Made by a program: the position numbers and the translations under genes
Part shown: positions 22,173-32,656 of the stretch, piece after piece
Position numbering within the stretch: the first letter of the stretch is position 1
Layout: the number at the start of each line of letters is the position of its first letter
From: Planctomycetia bacterium
GTDB lineage: Bacteria; Planctomycetota; Planctomycetia; Pirellulales; JACPPG01
Direction: 5' to 3'
NCBI GenBank assembly: GCA_016191115.1
Contig: JACPPG010000064.1
Span: forward strand, 1 to 64,000
DNA length: 64,000 nt
The notes under the pieces: model-generated
The model's database searches: none
Seen by the model: only the letters and a program-made list of their open reading frames with translations
What the model was told of the DNA's origin: nothing

Positions 22173-23570
22173 CTAGGCGCGGCTTGCCACCAGTTCCGGG
22201 ATCGGCGTCCCTTCGTCGAGCGCGGCCACCGGGCGGCCGGCGAAGTCGTTGAACCGGAGGCCTGCCGTCTCGATCCCCAGGTGGCGATAGATGGTGGCCA
22301 GAAAATCCTTCGGGCCGACGCGTCGCTCGACGACCTGCCCCCCACGCGAGTCGGTGGCGCCGATCACCTGGCCCCCAGCGATACCGCCGCCGGCGACGAG
22401 CATCGAGCAGGCGCTGGGCCAGTGGTCGCGCCCGGGCCGGCCGGCCGAGTAGGTGATGGTGGGCGTGCGGCCGAACTCACCGGTCACGACGACCATCACC
22501 CGCCGATCGAGTCCGCGCTCGTACAGCTCCTCGATGAGCGTGGTGACGGCCCGGTCGAGATTCGCGGCCCGAAAGCGCATCGTGTCGAACACGTGGCAGT
22601 TGACGGCGTGGTCGTCCCAGTTGTGGACCGGCCCCGCCTCGGGCCCGGCCAAGGTCGTGGTGACCAGGTCGACGCCCGCCTCGACCAACCGCCGCGCGAG
22701 CAGGCATTGCTGCCCCCACTGCGTGCGGCCGTAGCGATCGCGCGTGCGTGGGTCTTCCTGCGAGAGGTCAAATGCCCGCCGTGCGTCGGAGCTGGTGAGC
22801 ATGTGCCAGGCCTGCTCCTCGAACGTGTCGAGCGCGTCCATGCTATGCGTGCGGTCCGCGTCATGCCGTAGCCGGTCAAATTCTTGTCGCAGCGAGCGGC
22901 GCGACTCGACGCGCGACGTCTGCCGGGCGTCGGCCAGCGAAACGTTCGGCACCGTAAATTCCGGCGCGTTCGGGTTGCCATAGACCACGAACGGCTCGTA
23001 GTTCGCCCCCAGGTACGCGGCGCCGGCATATGGCACCGGCGGCGCGCCCACGTAGTTGGGCAGCGTCCTGTCGTGCCGGAAACGGATCTTGTTGGCGATC
23101 GTGAAGCAATCGGGGTGGTCGGGCTTGTTGCGCAGCTCGCGGACGTCGTGCCCGGTGAAAAGCTGCTGCAGGCCCTGCTGGTGACAGAAGCCAGTGTGGG
23201 CCATCGACCGCAGGATCGTGTAGCGGTGCGACAGGGCGGCGTGCCGCGGCAAGAGCTCGCAGATCGACAGGCCCGGCGTCCGCGTGGCGATCGGCTGGTA
23301 CGGCCCGCGGATTTCCAAAGGGGCAAGCGGCTTGGGGTCGTACGTCTCAAAGTGACTGGCGCCGCCGTGCAGCCAGACGACGACGAGCGCGGTCCGCTCG
23401 CCACCCGGTTTCTGCAGTGGCTGGTCTGGATTGCCCGCGGCTACCTCGCGAGCCCGCACAAGCCCCGGCAGCGTCAACCCGCCGCCAGCAGCCAACGCCC
23501 CGGCCAGGCCGACGCGCAAGAACTCGCGGCGCTGGGGCCGAGGCGCGGAGGGCGTTGGGAAGCGATCCAC
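22173..23570 (-). CDS. DUF1501 domain protein with Tat signal
   Basis: The protein has 465 residues from the chosen start. The leader PQRREFLRVGLAGALAAGG is a Tat signal. DUF1501 hallmarks follow: VVVWLHGGASHFETYDPKP, VVVTGEFGRTPTI, RDHWPSACSMLVAGGG. The frame is open far upstream to 23738, but its first 20 or so codons (MPCLCSEPVPFSRLAILKNK) are translation of mobile repeat copy C, so that ATG is not the ancestral start. GTG at 23570 puts the Tat motif at the usual distance. ATG 23678, at the repeat's edge, is the alternative. No cytochrome partner is adjacent. Confidence 0.88.
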   Translation of the reverse strand: MDRFPTPSAPRPQRREFLRVGLAGALAAGGGLTLPGLVRAREVAAGNPDQPLQKPGGERTALVVVWLHGGASHFETYDPKPLAPLEIRGPYQPIATRTPGLSICELLPRHAALSHRYTILRSMAHTGFCHQQGLQQLFTGHDVRELRNKPDHPDCFTIANKIRFRHDRTLPNYVGAPPVPYAGAAYLGANYEPFVVYGNPNAPEFTVPNVSLADARQTSRVESRRSLRQEFDRLRHDADRTHSMDALDTFEEQAWHMLTSSDARRAFDLSQEDPRTRDRYGRTQWGQQCLLARRLVEAGVDLVTTTLAGPEAGPVHNWDDHAVNCHVFDTMRFRAANLDRAVTTLIEELYERGLDRRVMVVVTGEFGRTPTITYSAGRPGRDHWPSACSMLVAGGGIAGGQVIGATDSRGGQVVERRVGPKDFLATIYRHLGIETAGLRFNDFAGRPVAALDEGTPIPELVASRA

Positions 23571-23669
23571 GGGGACACTCGGGAGGAACAAATTGGGGTG
23601 GGTGCCGGGAGGCCTCTGTGGCGTGCTTGCCAATGTAACCCGGTCGCCGTCGCGGTTGCAACAATGCGT

Positions 23670-23827
23670 CAGGGTCATTTTGTTTTTCAAAATGGCGAGG
23701 CGGGAAAATGGGACTGGCTCCGAGCATAAACAGGGCAAGTCCTTTCAGACCAACGTTTCGTCTCGGTGCCTGTCCCACTTTCCCGCCGGTGCGCCGCCGG
23801 CAAGCTTGAATCTGTGAACGGCCCTGG
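23670..23827 (+). mobile_element. 158-bp palindromic mobile repeat, copy C (no target duplication)
   Basis: A full-length copy (CAGGGTCATTTTG ... GGCCCTG) in the same orientation as copy A. The flanks AACAATGCGT and GTCGATGGGT do not match as the 10-bp duplications of copies A, B and E do, so either the copy is old or one side was rearranged. It abuts a truncated tRNA-like sequence on its right and overlaps the open 5' extension of the DUF1501 gene on its left. Confidence 0.88.
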
Positions 23828-23828
23828 T

Positions 23829-23872
23829 CGATGGGTCGGGTAAATGCAGGTTCGAGTCCTGCTCTAGGGTCG
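23829..23872 (+). pseudogene. tRNA-like 3' remnant (T-arm and acceptor strand)
   Basis: GCAGG-TTCGAGT-CCTGC (about 23847-23863) is a perfect 5-bp T-stem with the consensus T-loop, followed by the 7-base TCTAGGG expected for a 3' acceptor strand. The complementary 5' strand CCCTAGA is not found upstream; the mobile repeat occupies that place. The antisense translation here gives GLEPAF and EQDSNLHLP, the familiar spurious peptides over tRNA 3' ends. Amino-acid identity cannot be assigned because the anticodon arm is missing. Confidence 0.45.
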
Positions 23873-23893
23873 GTTTCTTTTGCGTCGCCGCCC

Positions 23894-23936
23894 ATGTCCT
23901 CACCTGCCAAGCCACCCCGCCGCCGCTGGTTCCGCT
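23894..23936 (+). pseudogene. 5' fragment of a small membrane-protein gene split by an IS element
   Basis: ATG at 23894 encodes MSSPAKPPRRRWFR and then runs into the IS end (TATGTAGGG). The reading frame resumes on the far side of the element at 25387 as FQFSVAEILVLV. Rejoining gives CGC-TTC-CAG in frame, restoring RWFR-FQFS. This is the common start of short planctomycete membrane proteins: a basic N-terminus, WF-FQFS, then a transmembrane helix. Confidence 0.72.
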
Positions 23937-25386
23937 ATGTAGGGTTTTGTCAAGCTTCGCGTCGGCGAAGCAGTTGGCGAGCCGGGCTCGCGGAGCGTAG
24001 GCCCTAGCCCAGCCGGAGCGCAGCGTGCCCGGCGGCTTTGCGCGTGGCGGGCTCTTCTTGCCGAACACTCGAGGGTGTCAATCCGCTATTCGAGCTCGAG
24101 GAGACAGGCTCCTGGCCCATGAGATCACGTGCGACGGGATCGACGCCCATTCCAGTTCGCGAGCTCAATGGCGGTTGAGGCCGTGGCCCAAAACCAGACG
24201 TCGAGCAGTCGTTCCCGAGGTCCCCTTCGAGGTTCGTTGATTTCTTCAAGCGATCGCCGGCGGGCGGTAAGACTGACCGCTGCAAACGGCTCGCCACATC
24301 CACAGCAGCAATCGTCGCGCAATGGCGATGAGCGCTGCTTTCTTGCCGGCTTTGCGACAGATCCGTAACCAGATGCGTTTCACCTGGGGATCGAGGCGCA
24401 CGGCGGTCCAGGCCGCCTGTCCTAGCACCCATCGCAAGTCGCTGGGCCCACGTTTTGAGATGTGTCCCGTGCGTTGCTTGCCCGCCGAATCGAACGTGCG
24501 CGGATCCAAGCCGCTATAGCGGGCGATGGCCTTGCGGTACGTGAAGCGATGGAAGTCGCCGATTTCGGCCAGCACAGTCGCGCACGTCACCAGGCCGACG
24601 CCGGGGAAGCTATTGAGGATCGCCGCGGATGGGCCAAACGTCGGCTGAGTGAGCAACCGTTCCAGCTCACGTTCGAGTTGCCCGATTTGCCGTTCGAAGA
24701 GCAGCAGTTGGTCGACGCACTGCCAGAGATAACGGCTATGTCGCTCGGGGAGCTTTTGCTGACACGTCTCCAGGTAGCGAACCAACCCGCTGCTGCCCAT
24801 CCGTGCCGGCCCAGGACGGTTGTTGGCATTCATCACGCTTTTCACGCGGATCAGGACCTGGGCGCGTTGACGCGCGAAAGCATTGCGTTGCCGCGAACAA
24901 TCGCGCAGCACCTGCACCTCCGACGGGGGCGCGTAGGCGACGGGCAAGCGGCCACACGCCAACAATTCGGCGACATTCTGGGCGTCCTCGCGGTCGGTTT
25001 TGATGCGCCGGCCTGCCAACGCTCGGGCTTGCGCGGCATCGGCCAGCACCAGCTTGTCCACGAGCGGTTCCAGCATCTCCCACAGCCAACGGTAGAATCC
25101 CACCGCCTCGATCGCCACCACGTGCGGACGCGGTAGACTGCCGAAGAATTCCGCGATCTGCTTCCGGCAGCGGCAAGCCAACTTTTGGAACCGAATCTCT
25201 CCGCAGCAGCTACAATAAACGCACGCGGTCAGCGTCTCCTTGTGCAAATCGATCCCCACAGACCATCGGTGCGGAAGCGTAGTGCCACACATACGTCGAT
25301 CCTTTATGTAGGGGTAAGGGACATCGTGGAACGTCAACCAGATGTTACCCAGCGGAAGCCACCAGGCTTCCGCCCCCTACATAGTT
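23937..25386 (-). mobile_element. IS110-family insertion sequence, about 1450 bp
   Basis: The element is bounded by short inverted ends: CTATGTAGGG at 23935-23944 and its complement CCCCCTACATAG at 25373-25384. It interrupts a small gene whose frame is restored by excision, which fixes the ends to within one or two bases. It contains one transposase gene on the minus strand, about 310 non-coding bases 3' of it and about 95 bases 5' of it. Hairpins lie close to both ends (GCTTCGC gtc GGCGAAGC; GGAAGCC acca GGCTTCC). The long 3' non-coding side and inverted ends suggest the IS1111-like layout. No target duplication is evident, as usual for this family. Confidence 0.85.
24246..25292 (-). CDS. 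IS110-family transposase (DEDD recombinase)
   Basis: The protein has 348 residues. The N-terminal DEDD (RuvC-like) domain shows WSVGIDLHKETL (Asp), VVAIEAVG (Glu) and IKTDREDA (Asp..Asp). The C-terminal Transposase_20 domain contains SFPGVGLVTCATVLAEIG and YSGLDPRTFDSAGKQRTG with the conserved serine, then KRGPSDLRWVL. ATG 25292 (MCGTTLPHRW) is a better start than 25337 because the family begins just before the GIDLHK motif. It appears intact and could be functional. These enzymes recombine donor and target under guidance of an element-encoded non-coding RNA. Confidence 0.95.
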   Translation of the reverse strand: MCGTTLPHRWSVGIDLHKETLTACVYCSCCGEIRFQKLACRCRKQIAEFFGSLPRPHVVAIEAVGFYRWLWEMLEPLVDKLVLADAAQARALAGRRIKTDREDAQNVAELLACGRLPVAYAPPSEVQVLRDCSRQRNAFARQRAQVLIRVKSVMNANNRPGPARMGSSGLVRYLETCQQKLPERHSRYLWQCVDQLLLFERQIGQLERELERLLTQPTFGPSAAILNSFPGVGLVTCATVLAEIGDFHRFTYRKAIARYSGLDPRTFDSAGKQRTGHISKRGPSDLRWVLGQAAWTAVRLDPQVKRIWLRICRKAGKKAALIAIARRLLLWMWRAVCSGQSYRPPAIA

Positions 25387-25673
25387 TCCAGTTCAGCGTC
25401 GCCGAGATTCTGGTGCTCGTCGCGATGCTCGCGGTCGTGTGGTCGCTTGCGTCCCGCTGGCCGGTGAGGACGAGCTCCGCTGGGCTGAGAACGGCCAACG
25501 TTTTCGCGGGCACGATTGCCGTCGTGGATGTGTCGGTCGGCAGCCGGCCGCCAAGGGCGCGCGAGGCGGCCGCACGAGGAATCCTGTGGTCCCTGCCGAC
25601 CGTGGGGGCGTGGATCGTAGGCACGGCCCTCGTCCGGCGCTGGTCCAGCCGCGCAAGCGGCGACGGCGTGTAG
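25387..25673 (+). pseudogene. 3' fragment of the IS-split small membrane-protein gene
   Basis: About 95 codons follow the IS end: FQFSVAEILVLVAMLAVVW is a hydrophobic helix, then a polar stretch (about 30-70) and a second hydrophobic segment LPTVGAWIVGTALV before the stop at 25671-25673. Together with the 5' fragment the original protein was about 109 residues with two membrane segments. The fragment has no start of its own, although a frame through the IS end is open. Confidence 0.7.
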
Positions 25674-25985
25674 CCACGGGCGGCGAGCCCGTGGGGAAGC
25701 GCGGCCCGATGGCTGAAAGCCCCGCAGGGGCGACGTCGGTCCCTCCAATCGCCGGTGATTTGCGCGCCCCGATGTCGCCCCGTCGGGGCTGTCGATGAAA
25801 CGGAGGCCCAAAGCACCGTGGGTTGACACCCACGAGCTCTACGCCGCCGCCCCTTCGGGGCGAACACACATCGCGCGCGGCTGAATGGTCAGCGGAATCC
25901 GCGATACCAGCGGCGCCAGGCGAGTGCGCGCCGGTGCGGAAGGCGGTCTAGCCCGCATTATTCATAGGGCCATGAATAATCCGGA
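25674..25985. other. Gene-free interval with hairpin repeats
   Basis: Several overlapping frames are open here but none looks coding. The stretch contains CCACGGGC ggc GAGCCCGTGG just after the split gene's stop (about 25674-25694), and related inverted words around 25720-25870 (GCCCCG/CGGGGC, CGTGGGTTGACACCCACG). It lies between the stop of the split gene and the stop of clpC on the other strand, so terminator function for either is plausible. Confidence 0.5.
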
Positions 25986-28535
<2,550 letters not shown>

Positions 28536-28649
28536 GCGAGGTCTCCGTGGGGCACTTGCGCTGTTGAGGCGGCAATCGCCGCCTCAGGCGGTATGCCGTG
28601 CTCGGTCTGAATTGTACGCTCTTGCCGGCCTGCTGTCGCGCGCGGCGCC

Positions 28650-29255
28650 TCACGCCGCCTTGCGCCTATTTGGCAGGGCGGCGCCGGCCGGGTCAATCTC
28701 ATGCACTTTGCGTTCCTTTTCCTCTTCCTCTAAAGCCCGCTCTTTTTGGGCAAGCTGCTGGTATTCTACGTCGATCTCGGTTTGCCAGCCGGCGGCCCGG
28801 TCCCAACACACGAGCTCGTCCAGGGTGGCGCGGGCCTCGTCGATCCGCCACGTGTGCCGCAAGACCGCCGCCAGGAGCAACGCCGCTTCGACATCCGCGG
28901 GGCAATTGTTCAGCAACTGCCGGGCGAGGACCTCGGCCTCGACCCAATTTCCCTTCAAGTATTCCGCCAGGGCCACGGGATACAAGTCGCTTTCCGAACC
29001 CGCGACCGCCTCGCCCCCGCGCGACGAGCGCCGCAGCGAAACAAGCGTCAACGTCAGCCAGGCGGCGCCGCAGGCGATCCCAATCGTCCGCGCGCGCCCG
29101 GGCCCCAAAAGCTCGTCCCAGACCCACGTTGCACACACCGCGAAATCGGCCACCAGCGCGAAGACGACGGCCAACACCAGTCCCGACCACGCCCCCCGCC
29201 ACCACAGATCCGGCAGTCCAGGCCACAGATATGCCGCGTAGCGCATGATTCGCAT
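28650..29255 (-). CDS. Hypothetical membrane protein with TPR-like cytosolic part
   Basis: The protein has 201 residues. Two hydrophobic segments (about 21-45 and 55-72: GLVLAVVFALVADFAVCATW; IGIACGAAWLTLTLV) are followed by a helical region resembling tetratricopeptide units (YPVALAEYLKGNWVEAEVLARQ, then LLNNCPADVEAALLLAAVLR). The C-terminus is a charged coiled coil (about 165-190). An AAAGGA sequence precedes the ATG at 29255. It lies just downstream of clpC's 5' side on the same strand (114 bases). No named family recognised. Confidence 0.65.
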   Translation of the reverse strand: MRIMRYAAYLWPGLPDLWWRGAWSGLVLAVVFALVADFAVCATWVWDELLGPGRARTIGIACGAAWLTLTLVSLRRSSRGGEAVAGSESDLYPVALAEYLKGNWVEAEVLARQLLNNCPADVEAALLLAAVLRHTWRIDEARATLDELVCWDRAAGWQTEIDVEYQQLAQKERALEEEEKERKVHEIDPAGAALPNRRKAA

Positions 29256-29487
29256 CGGTGCGATTCCTTTCTAGCCGCTGCGTCCGGCCGGGAATTGTAT
29301 CTTCAAAAGCCACTTGGAGCAAGGCAACCAGAAGCGTCGCTTGACTTTACGTCCGCAGACTGGGCGGCCGGAACGAAGCGCCACTTGCCCAGGCACGTTT
29401 CGGACAGCGCCTGGCAATGGGCAGCGAGGAATAATTCCGCGGGGCCAGTTTGGCGCTCGCCCCGTCATTTGCGAAGCTGAGGGCGTT

Positions 29488-31146
29488 ATGACGTGGTCTT
29501 TCACCGCCGCTGCGGAACGGGCGCTGGCCGAGGCGGCCATCTGGCGCAGTCGCGACGATTGTGCCGACCTTCACACGCCCGAGCTGCTGTTGGGCTTGTT
29601 GGCCGAAACGGAATGCCGCGCGGCGGCGATGCTGCTAGCACGCGGGATCGACGCGGCGGCTGTCGAGGGGCGGTGGCCGTCGTTGGCGCGCCGCGCCAAC
29701 GGCGCACACGGCCCGCGCGAATTCTCGCTTTCGCTGCTCGAGGCGTTCGAGGCCGCGGTCGATCGGCTGTGGGAGTATCCCCGGCCGCTGACATTGGCTA
29801 CCGAGCACCTGCTCTTGGGCCTGGTCGCGGCGCCTGGCGAGACGGGGGCATGGCTCGCCGAGCACGGCTTCGACGCCGACGCGCTCGAGGTCCAGATCCA
29901 TCGCCTTTATGGCCACGATCCAGGGCCGCTTTCGGTCGAGGCGCTGCCGATTGATGAGCCGGTTGCGTCGCCTCGCGATCCCTCAGCTCCGCCCGCCGCG
30001 TCCGAGGCCGAGGCGCGCTCCGCCGGGCCGGCCCGTGGCACACCCGATCGGGCCGAGTCACCGGTGCCCGCGCCCGCGCAGCATGTAGCAGAGCCGGCCC
30101 ACGTTGGTCTTCCGGCGGCCGTTGCCCGCGTGTTGGACGCGGCGGCGAATCGTGCCCGCGAGGGGCTGCGCGTTGTCGAGGACTACGTTCGCATGGTGCT
30201 GGACGACGCCCACCTGACGCGCGAGCTGAAAGAGTTGCGGCACGACCTGCAAGCCGCGCTCGCCGCGTTTCAGCGGCACGACCTGCTGGCCGGCCGGGAA
30301 ACGCAGTCCGACGTCGGCACGACGATCGCGACCGCGGACGAGCAGGTACGGCCCGACGTTACCAGCGTCGTGGCGGCGAACCTCAAACGTGTCGAGGAGG
30401 CGCTCCGCAGCCTGGAAGAATACGGCAAGACGTGCGACCCGGCCGCGGCGGCCAGGATCGAGCAGTTGCGCTATCGCACCTACACGCTGGAACGGGCCGT
30501 CGACATCACGCGGGCCGCGAGCGAGCGACTCGCGCGAGTCCGGCTGTGCGTGCTCGTCGACGGCCGGTCGAGCGAGGCCGAGTTCGACCGCCTGGTGCAA
30601 GCCATCCTCGTGGGCGGGGCCCATATGATCCAGCTTCGCGACAAGAAACTGTGGGATGGCGAGCTATTGGGCCGGGCCCGATTGCTGCGTGCGCTGTCGC
30701 GCGCCGCCGGGGCAATCTCGATCATCAACGACCGGCCCGACATCGCCGCCCTGGCCGAGGCGGATGGCGTACAGGTGGGCCAGGAGGACTTGCCGGTCAA
30801 GGAGGCGCGGGCGATCGTCGGCACGCGGGCCTTGATCGGCGTCTCGACGCATTCGATTTCCCAGGCGCGACAGGCGGTGCTCGACGGGGCCAGCTATATC
30901 GGCGTGGGACCGACCTTCCCGTCGGCCACCAAGGAGTTCGCGGCATTCACCGGCGTGGAGCTTTTGCAGGCCGTCGCAGCGGAAATCCGCCTACCGGCCT
31001 TCGCCATCGGCGGTGTGACGCTCGACAACGTGCCGGCCGTGGCCGCGGCGGGTTTCAGCCGCGTCGCCGTCGCCGCCGCGGTGGCAGAAGCAAGAGACCC
31101 GCGAGCCGCCGCGGCCGAATTTGTGCGGCGATTTGGCCACGCCTGA
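29488..31146 (+). CDS. thiE: Thiamine-phosphate synthase with N-terminal Clp-N-like domain
   Basis: The protein has 552 residues in three parts. Residues 1-150 form two Clp-N-like repeats (FTAAAERALAEAAI, LHTPELLLGLLAE; LATEHLLLGLVAAPGE). A Pro/Ala/Glu linker runs to about 205. Residues 210-340 match the N-terminal domain found in long ThiE proteins (ANRAREGLRVVEDYVRMVLD). Residues 350-550 are ThiE: MIQLRDKKL, INDRPDIAALAEADGVQVGQ, YIGVGPTFPSATK and AIGGV. ThiE joins HMP-PP and thiazole phosphate to give thiamine phosphate. The Clp-N-like head is unusual and resembles the neighbouring, divergent clpC. ThiC is at 52.3 kb. Confidence 0.9.
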   Translation: MTWSFTAAAERALAEAAIWRSRDDCADLHTPELLLGLLAETECRAAAMLLARGIDAAAVEGRWPSLARRANGAHGPREFSLSLLEAFEAAVDRLWEYPRPLTLATEHLLLGLVAAPGETGAWLAEHGFDADALEVQIHRLYGHDPGPLSVEALPIDEPVASPRDPSAPPAASEAEARSAGPARGTPDRAESPVPAPAQHVAEPAHVGLPAAVARVLDAAANRAREGLRVVEDYVRMVLDDAHLTRELKELRHDLQAALAAFQRHDLLAGRETQSDVGTTIATADEQVRPDVTSVVAANLKRVEEALRSLEEYGKTCDPAAAARIEQLRYRTYTLERAVDITRAASERLARVRLCVLVDGRSSEAEFDRLVQAILVGGAHMIQLRDKKLWDGELLGRARLLRALSRAAGAISIINDRPDIAALAEADGVQVGQEDLPVKEARAIVGTRALIGVSTHSISQARQAVLDGASYIGVGPTFPSATKEFAAFTGVELLQAVAAEIRLPAFAIGGVTLDNVPAVAAAGFSRVAVAAAVAEARDPRAAAAEFVRRFGHA

Positions 31147-31185
31147 CTCGCCGTCGCTGTGCCAACGGATCCCGCGCGGAACACC

Positions 31186-31919
31186 ATGCCGAAAACCGCC
31201 GCCGACGCCTACCGTGACGATCTGGCGTACATCCATGACGCGGGATTTGGCCACCTGGCCGTCGCCGCCGCCGGCGAGCTGATCGGGCAACTACGTCAGC
31301 AGGGGACGCGCGACGGGCTCGTGGTCGAGCTGGGCTGTGGCAGCGGCAACTTGTCCGAGCGCGTCGCCGCGGCTGGCTTTCAGGTTTGCGGATTCGATAT
31401 CTCGCCGGCCATGGTGGCCTTGGCCCAGAATCGCGTGCCAAGGGGCGAGTTCCACTGCGAATCGTTCCTGACCGCGCGGCTGCCGCGGTGCGTGGCGGTG
31501 GCGGCGATCGGCGAGGTTCTCAACTATCTGTTCGACGCCCGCCGCGCGGCGACCCGGCTGCCGCGGGTTTTTCGCCGCGCGTACAAGGCGCTATTGCCGG
31601 GCGGACTGCTGCTGTTCGACGTGGCCACGCCCGGCCGGCGGGCGAGCAGCGCGGGTACACCGAAGCGGCCGATTGGGCGTGCCTCTTCTCGGCACGCGAG
31701 GATCGACTCGAAAAGCTGCTGGTGCGCGAGATCACCGCGTTTCGCCGCGCTGGCGAGTTGTACCGCCGCGACCATGAAACGCACCGCCTGCGGCTGTACA
31801 CTCGTGCGGAAGTGGCCCGGCACCTGCGCGCGGCCGGTTTTCGCGCCCGGACGCTCCCCGGCTACGGCGACCTGGCCATGCCGCGCGGCTGGGTGGCGTT
31901 TGCCGCCCGCAAACCGTAG
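31186..31919 (+). pseudogene. Class I SAM-dependent methyltransferase, frameshifted
   Basis: The first part is a good methyltransferase: VVELGCGSGNLSERVAAAGF (motif I), VCGFDISPAMVALAQ (motif II) and LLPGGLLLFDVATPG. Near 31640 the frame breaks. Family-like sequence continues in the frame one base back (EQRGYTEAADWACLFSARED, then LRAAGFRARTLPGYG, MPRGWVAFAARKP) to a stop at 31919. The pattern equals loss of one base in a G/C-rich run around 31630-31655. In the first frame translation continues as Arg/Ser-rich nonsense to 31974. It could be a real inactivation or a sequencing error. ATG 31186 is the likely start. Confidence 0.8.
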
Positions 31920-31930
31920 GACTCTAGAAA

Positions 31931-31967
31931 CCCCCTCTCCCCCGGCGGGAGAGGGTCGGGGTGAGGG
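31931..31967. repeat. CCCTCTCCC/GGGAGAGGG hairpin repeat
   Basis: CCCCTCTCCC ccggc GGGAGAGGG forms a 9-10-bp stem, followed by TCGGGGTGAGGG. This GGGAGAGGG-GTGAGGG word recurs in intergenic DNA of many unrelated bacteria. Its right end (GTGAGGGGGA) directly abuts the ATG of the CYTH gene at 31971, so it also supplies that gene's purine-rich ribosome site. Confidence 0.75.
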
Positions 31968-31970
31968 GGA

Positions 31971-32519
31971 ATGAACTACGAAGTCGAGCAGAAGTTCCGG
32001 CTGGAGGACGCCACCGCGCTGGAAGCGACCGCTGCGGCGCTCGGCGCGAAGCTGGGGCCGGCCGTCGTGCAGGCCGACCAGTATTTCGCCCATCCTGCGC
32101 GCGACTTCGCGCGGACCGACGAAGCGCTGCGCATTCGTTCGGTCGGCGAGGACAATCGGGTCACGTACAAAGGGCCAAAGATCGACGCAACGACCAAGAC
32201 GCGGCGCGAGCTCGAGCTGGTGATCGAGCCCGGCGCGCAAGGAGCGGCGCGCTTCGCCGAGCTCCTGGCGGCCTTGGGCTTCGTGCCGGTCGCCACGGTC
32301 CGCAAACAGCGGCGCACGGCGATCATCTCATGGCAAGGGCGCCAGGTCGAGCTGGCCGTGGATTGCGTGGACCGCTTGGGGCATTTCTGCGAGTTGGAGC
32401 TATCGGCCGACGAGTCCGACGTGGCCGGCGCCAGGGCCGCCGTGACCGAGCTGGCCGCCCGCCTCGGGCTGACCGAAGGGGAGCGCCGCAGTTATCTGGA
32501 GCTGCTCCTTGGGGCGTGA
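31971..32519 (+). CDS. CYTH domain protein (class IV adenylate cyclase / triphosphatase fold)
   Basis: The protein has 182 residues. The signature ExExK is at the N-terminus (YEVEQKFRL). Further tunnel residues are LRIRSVGEDNRVTYKGPK, RRELELVIE, and CELELSADESD late in the chain. CYTH enzymes act on triphosphate substrates (tripolyphosphate, thiamine triphosphate or ATP) with divalent metal. Which one applies cannot be decided; proximity to thiE makes thiamine triphosphatase an attractive but unproven idea. The GTGAGGGGGA just before the ATG acts as the ribosome site. Confidence 0.88.
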   Translation: MNYEVEQKFRLEDATALEATAAALGAKLGPAVVQADQYFAHPARDFARTDEALRIRSVGEDNRVTYKGPKIDATTKTRRELELVIEPGAQGAARFAELLAALGFVPVATVRKQRRTAIISWQGRQVELAVDCVDRLGHFCELELSADESDVAGARAAVTELAARLGLTEGERRSYLELLLGA

Positions 32520-32656
32520 GGGGTAAATACCCCTCGCTGGCCGGGCTTTTTCGCCGACGGGGTCCGCATTTTTGCTGTCCGCCGGCGTTCAGTGGGATTA
32601 GACTCTAGGTAGACTGCTTTGACTTTCTTGAGTGCCGCACCGTCGGGAGGAACACC

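Noticed and set aside
23678..23738. ATG 23738 as the start of the DUF1501 gene
   Set aside because: The codons before 23678 are mobile repeat sequence, and the same peptide occurs at other copies, so this cannot be an ancestral start.
25674..25867. Overlapping open frames on both strands after the IS element
   Set aside because: They arise from GC-rich hairpin repeats, contain no recognisable domains and overlap each other.
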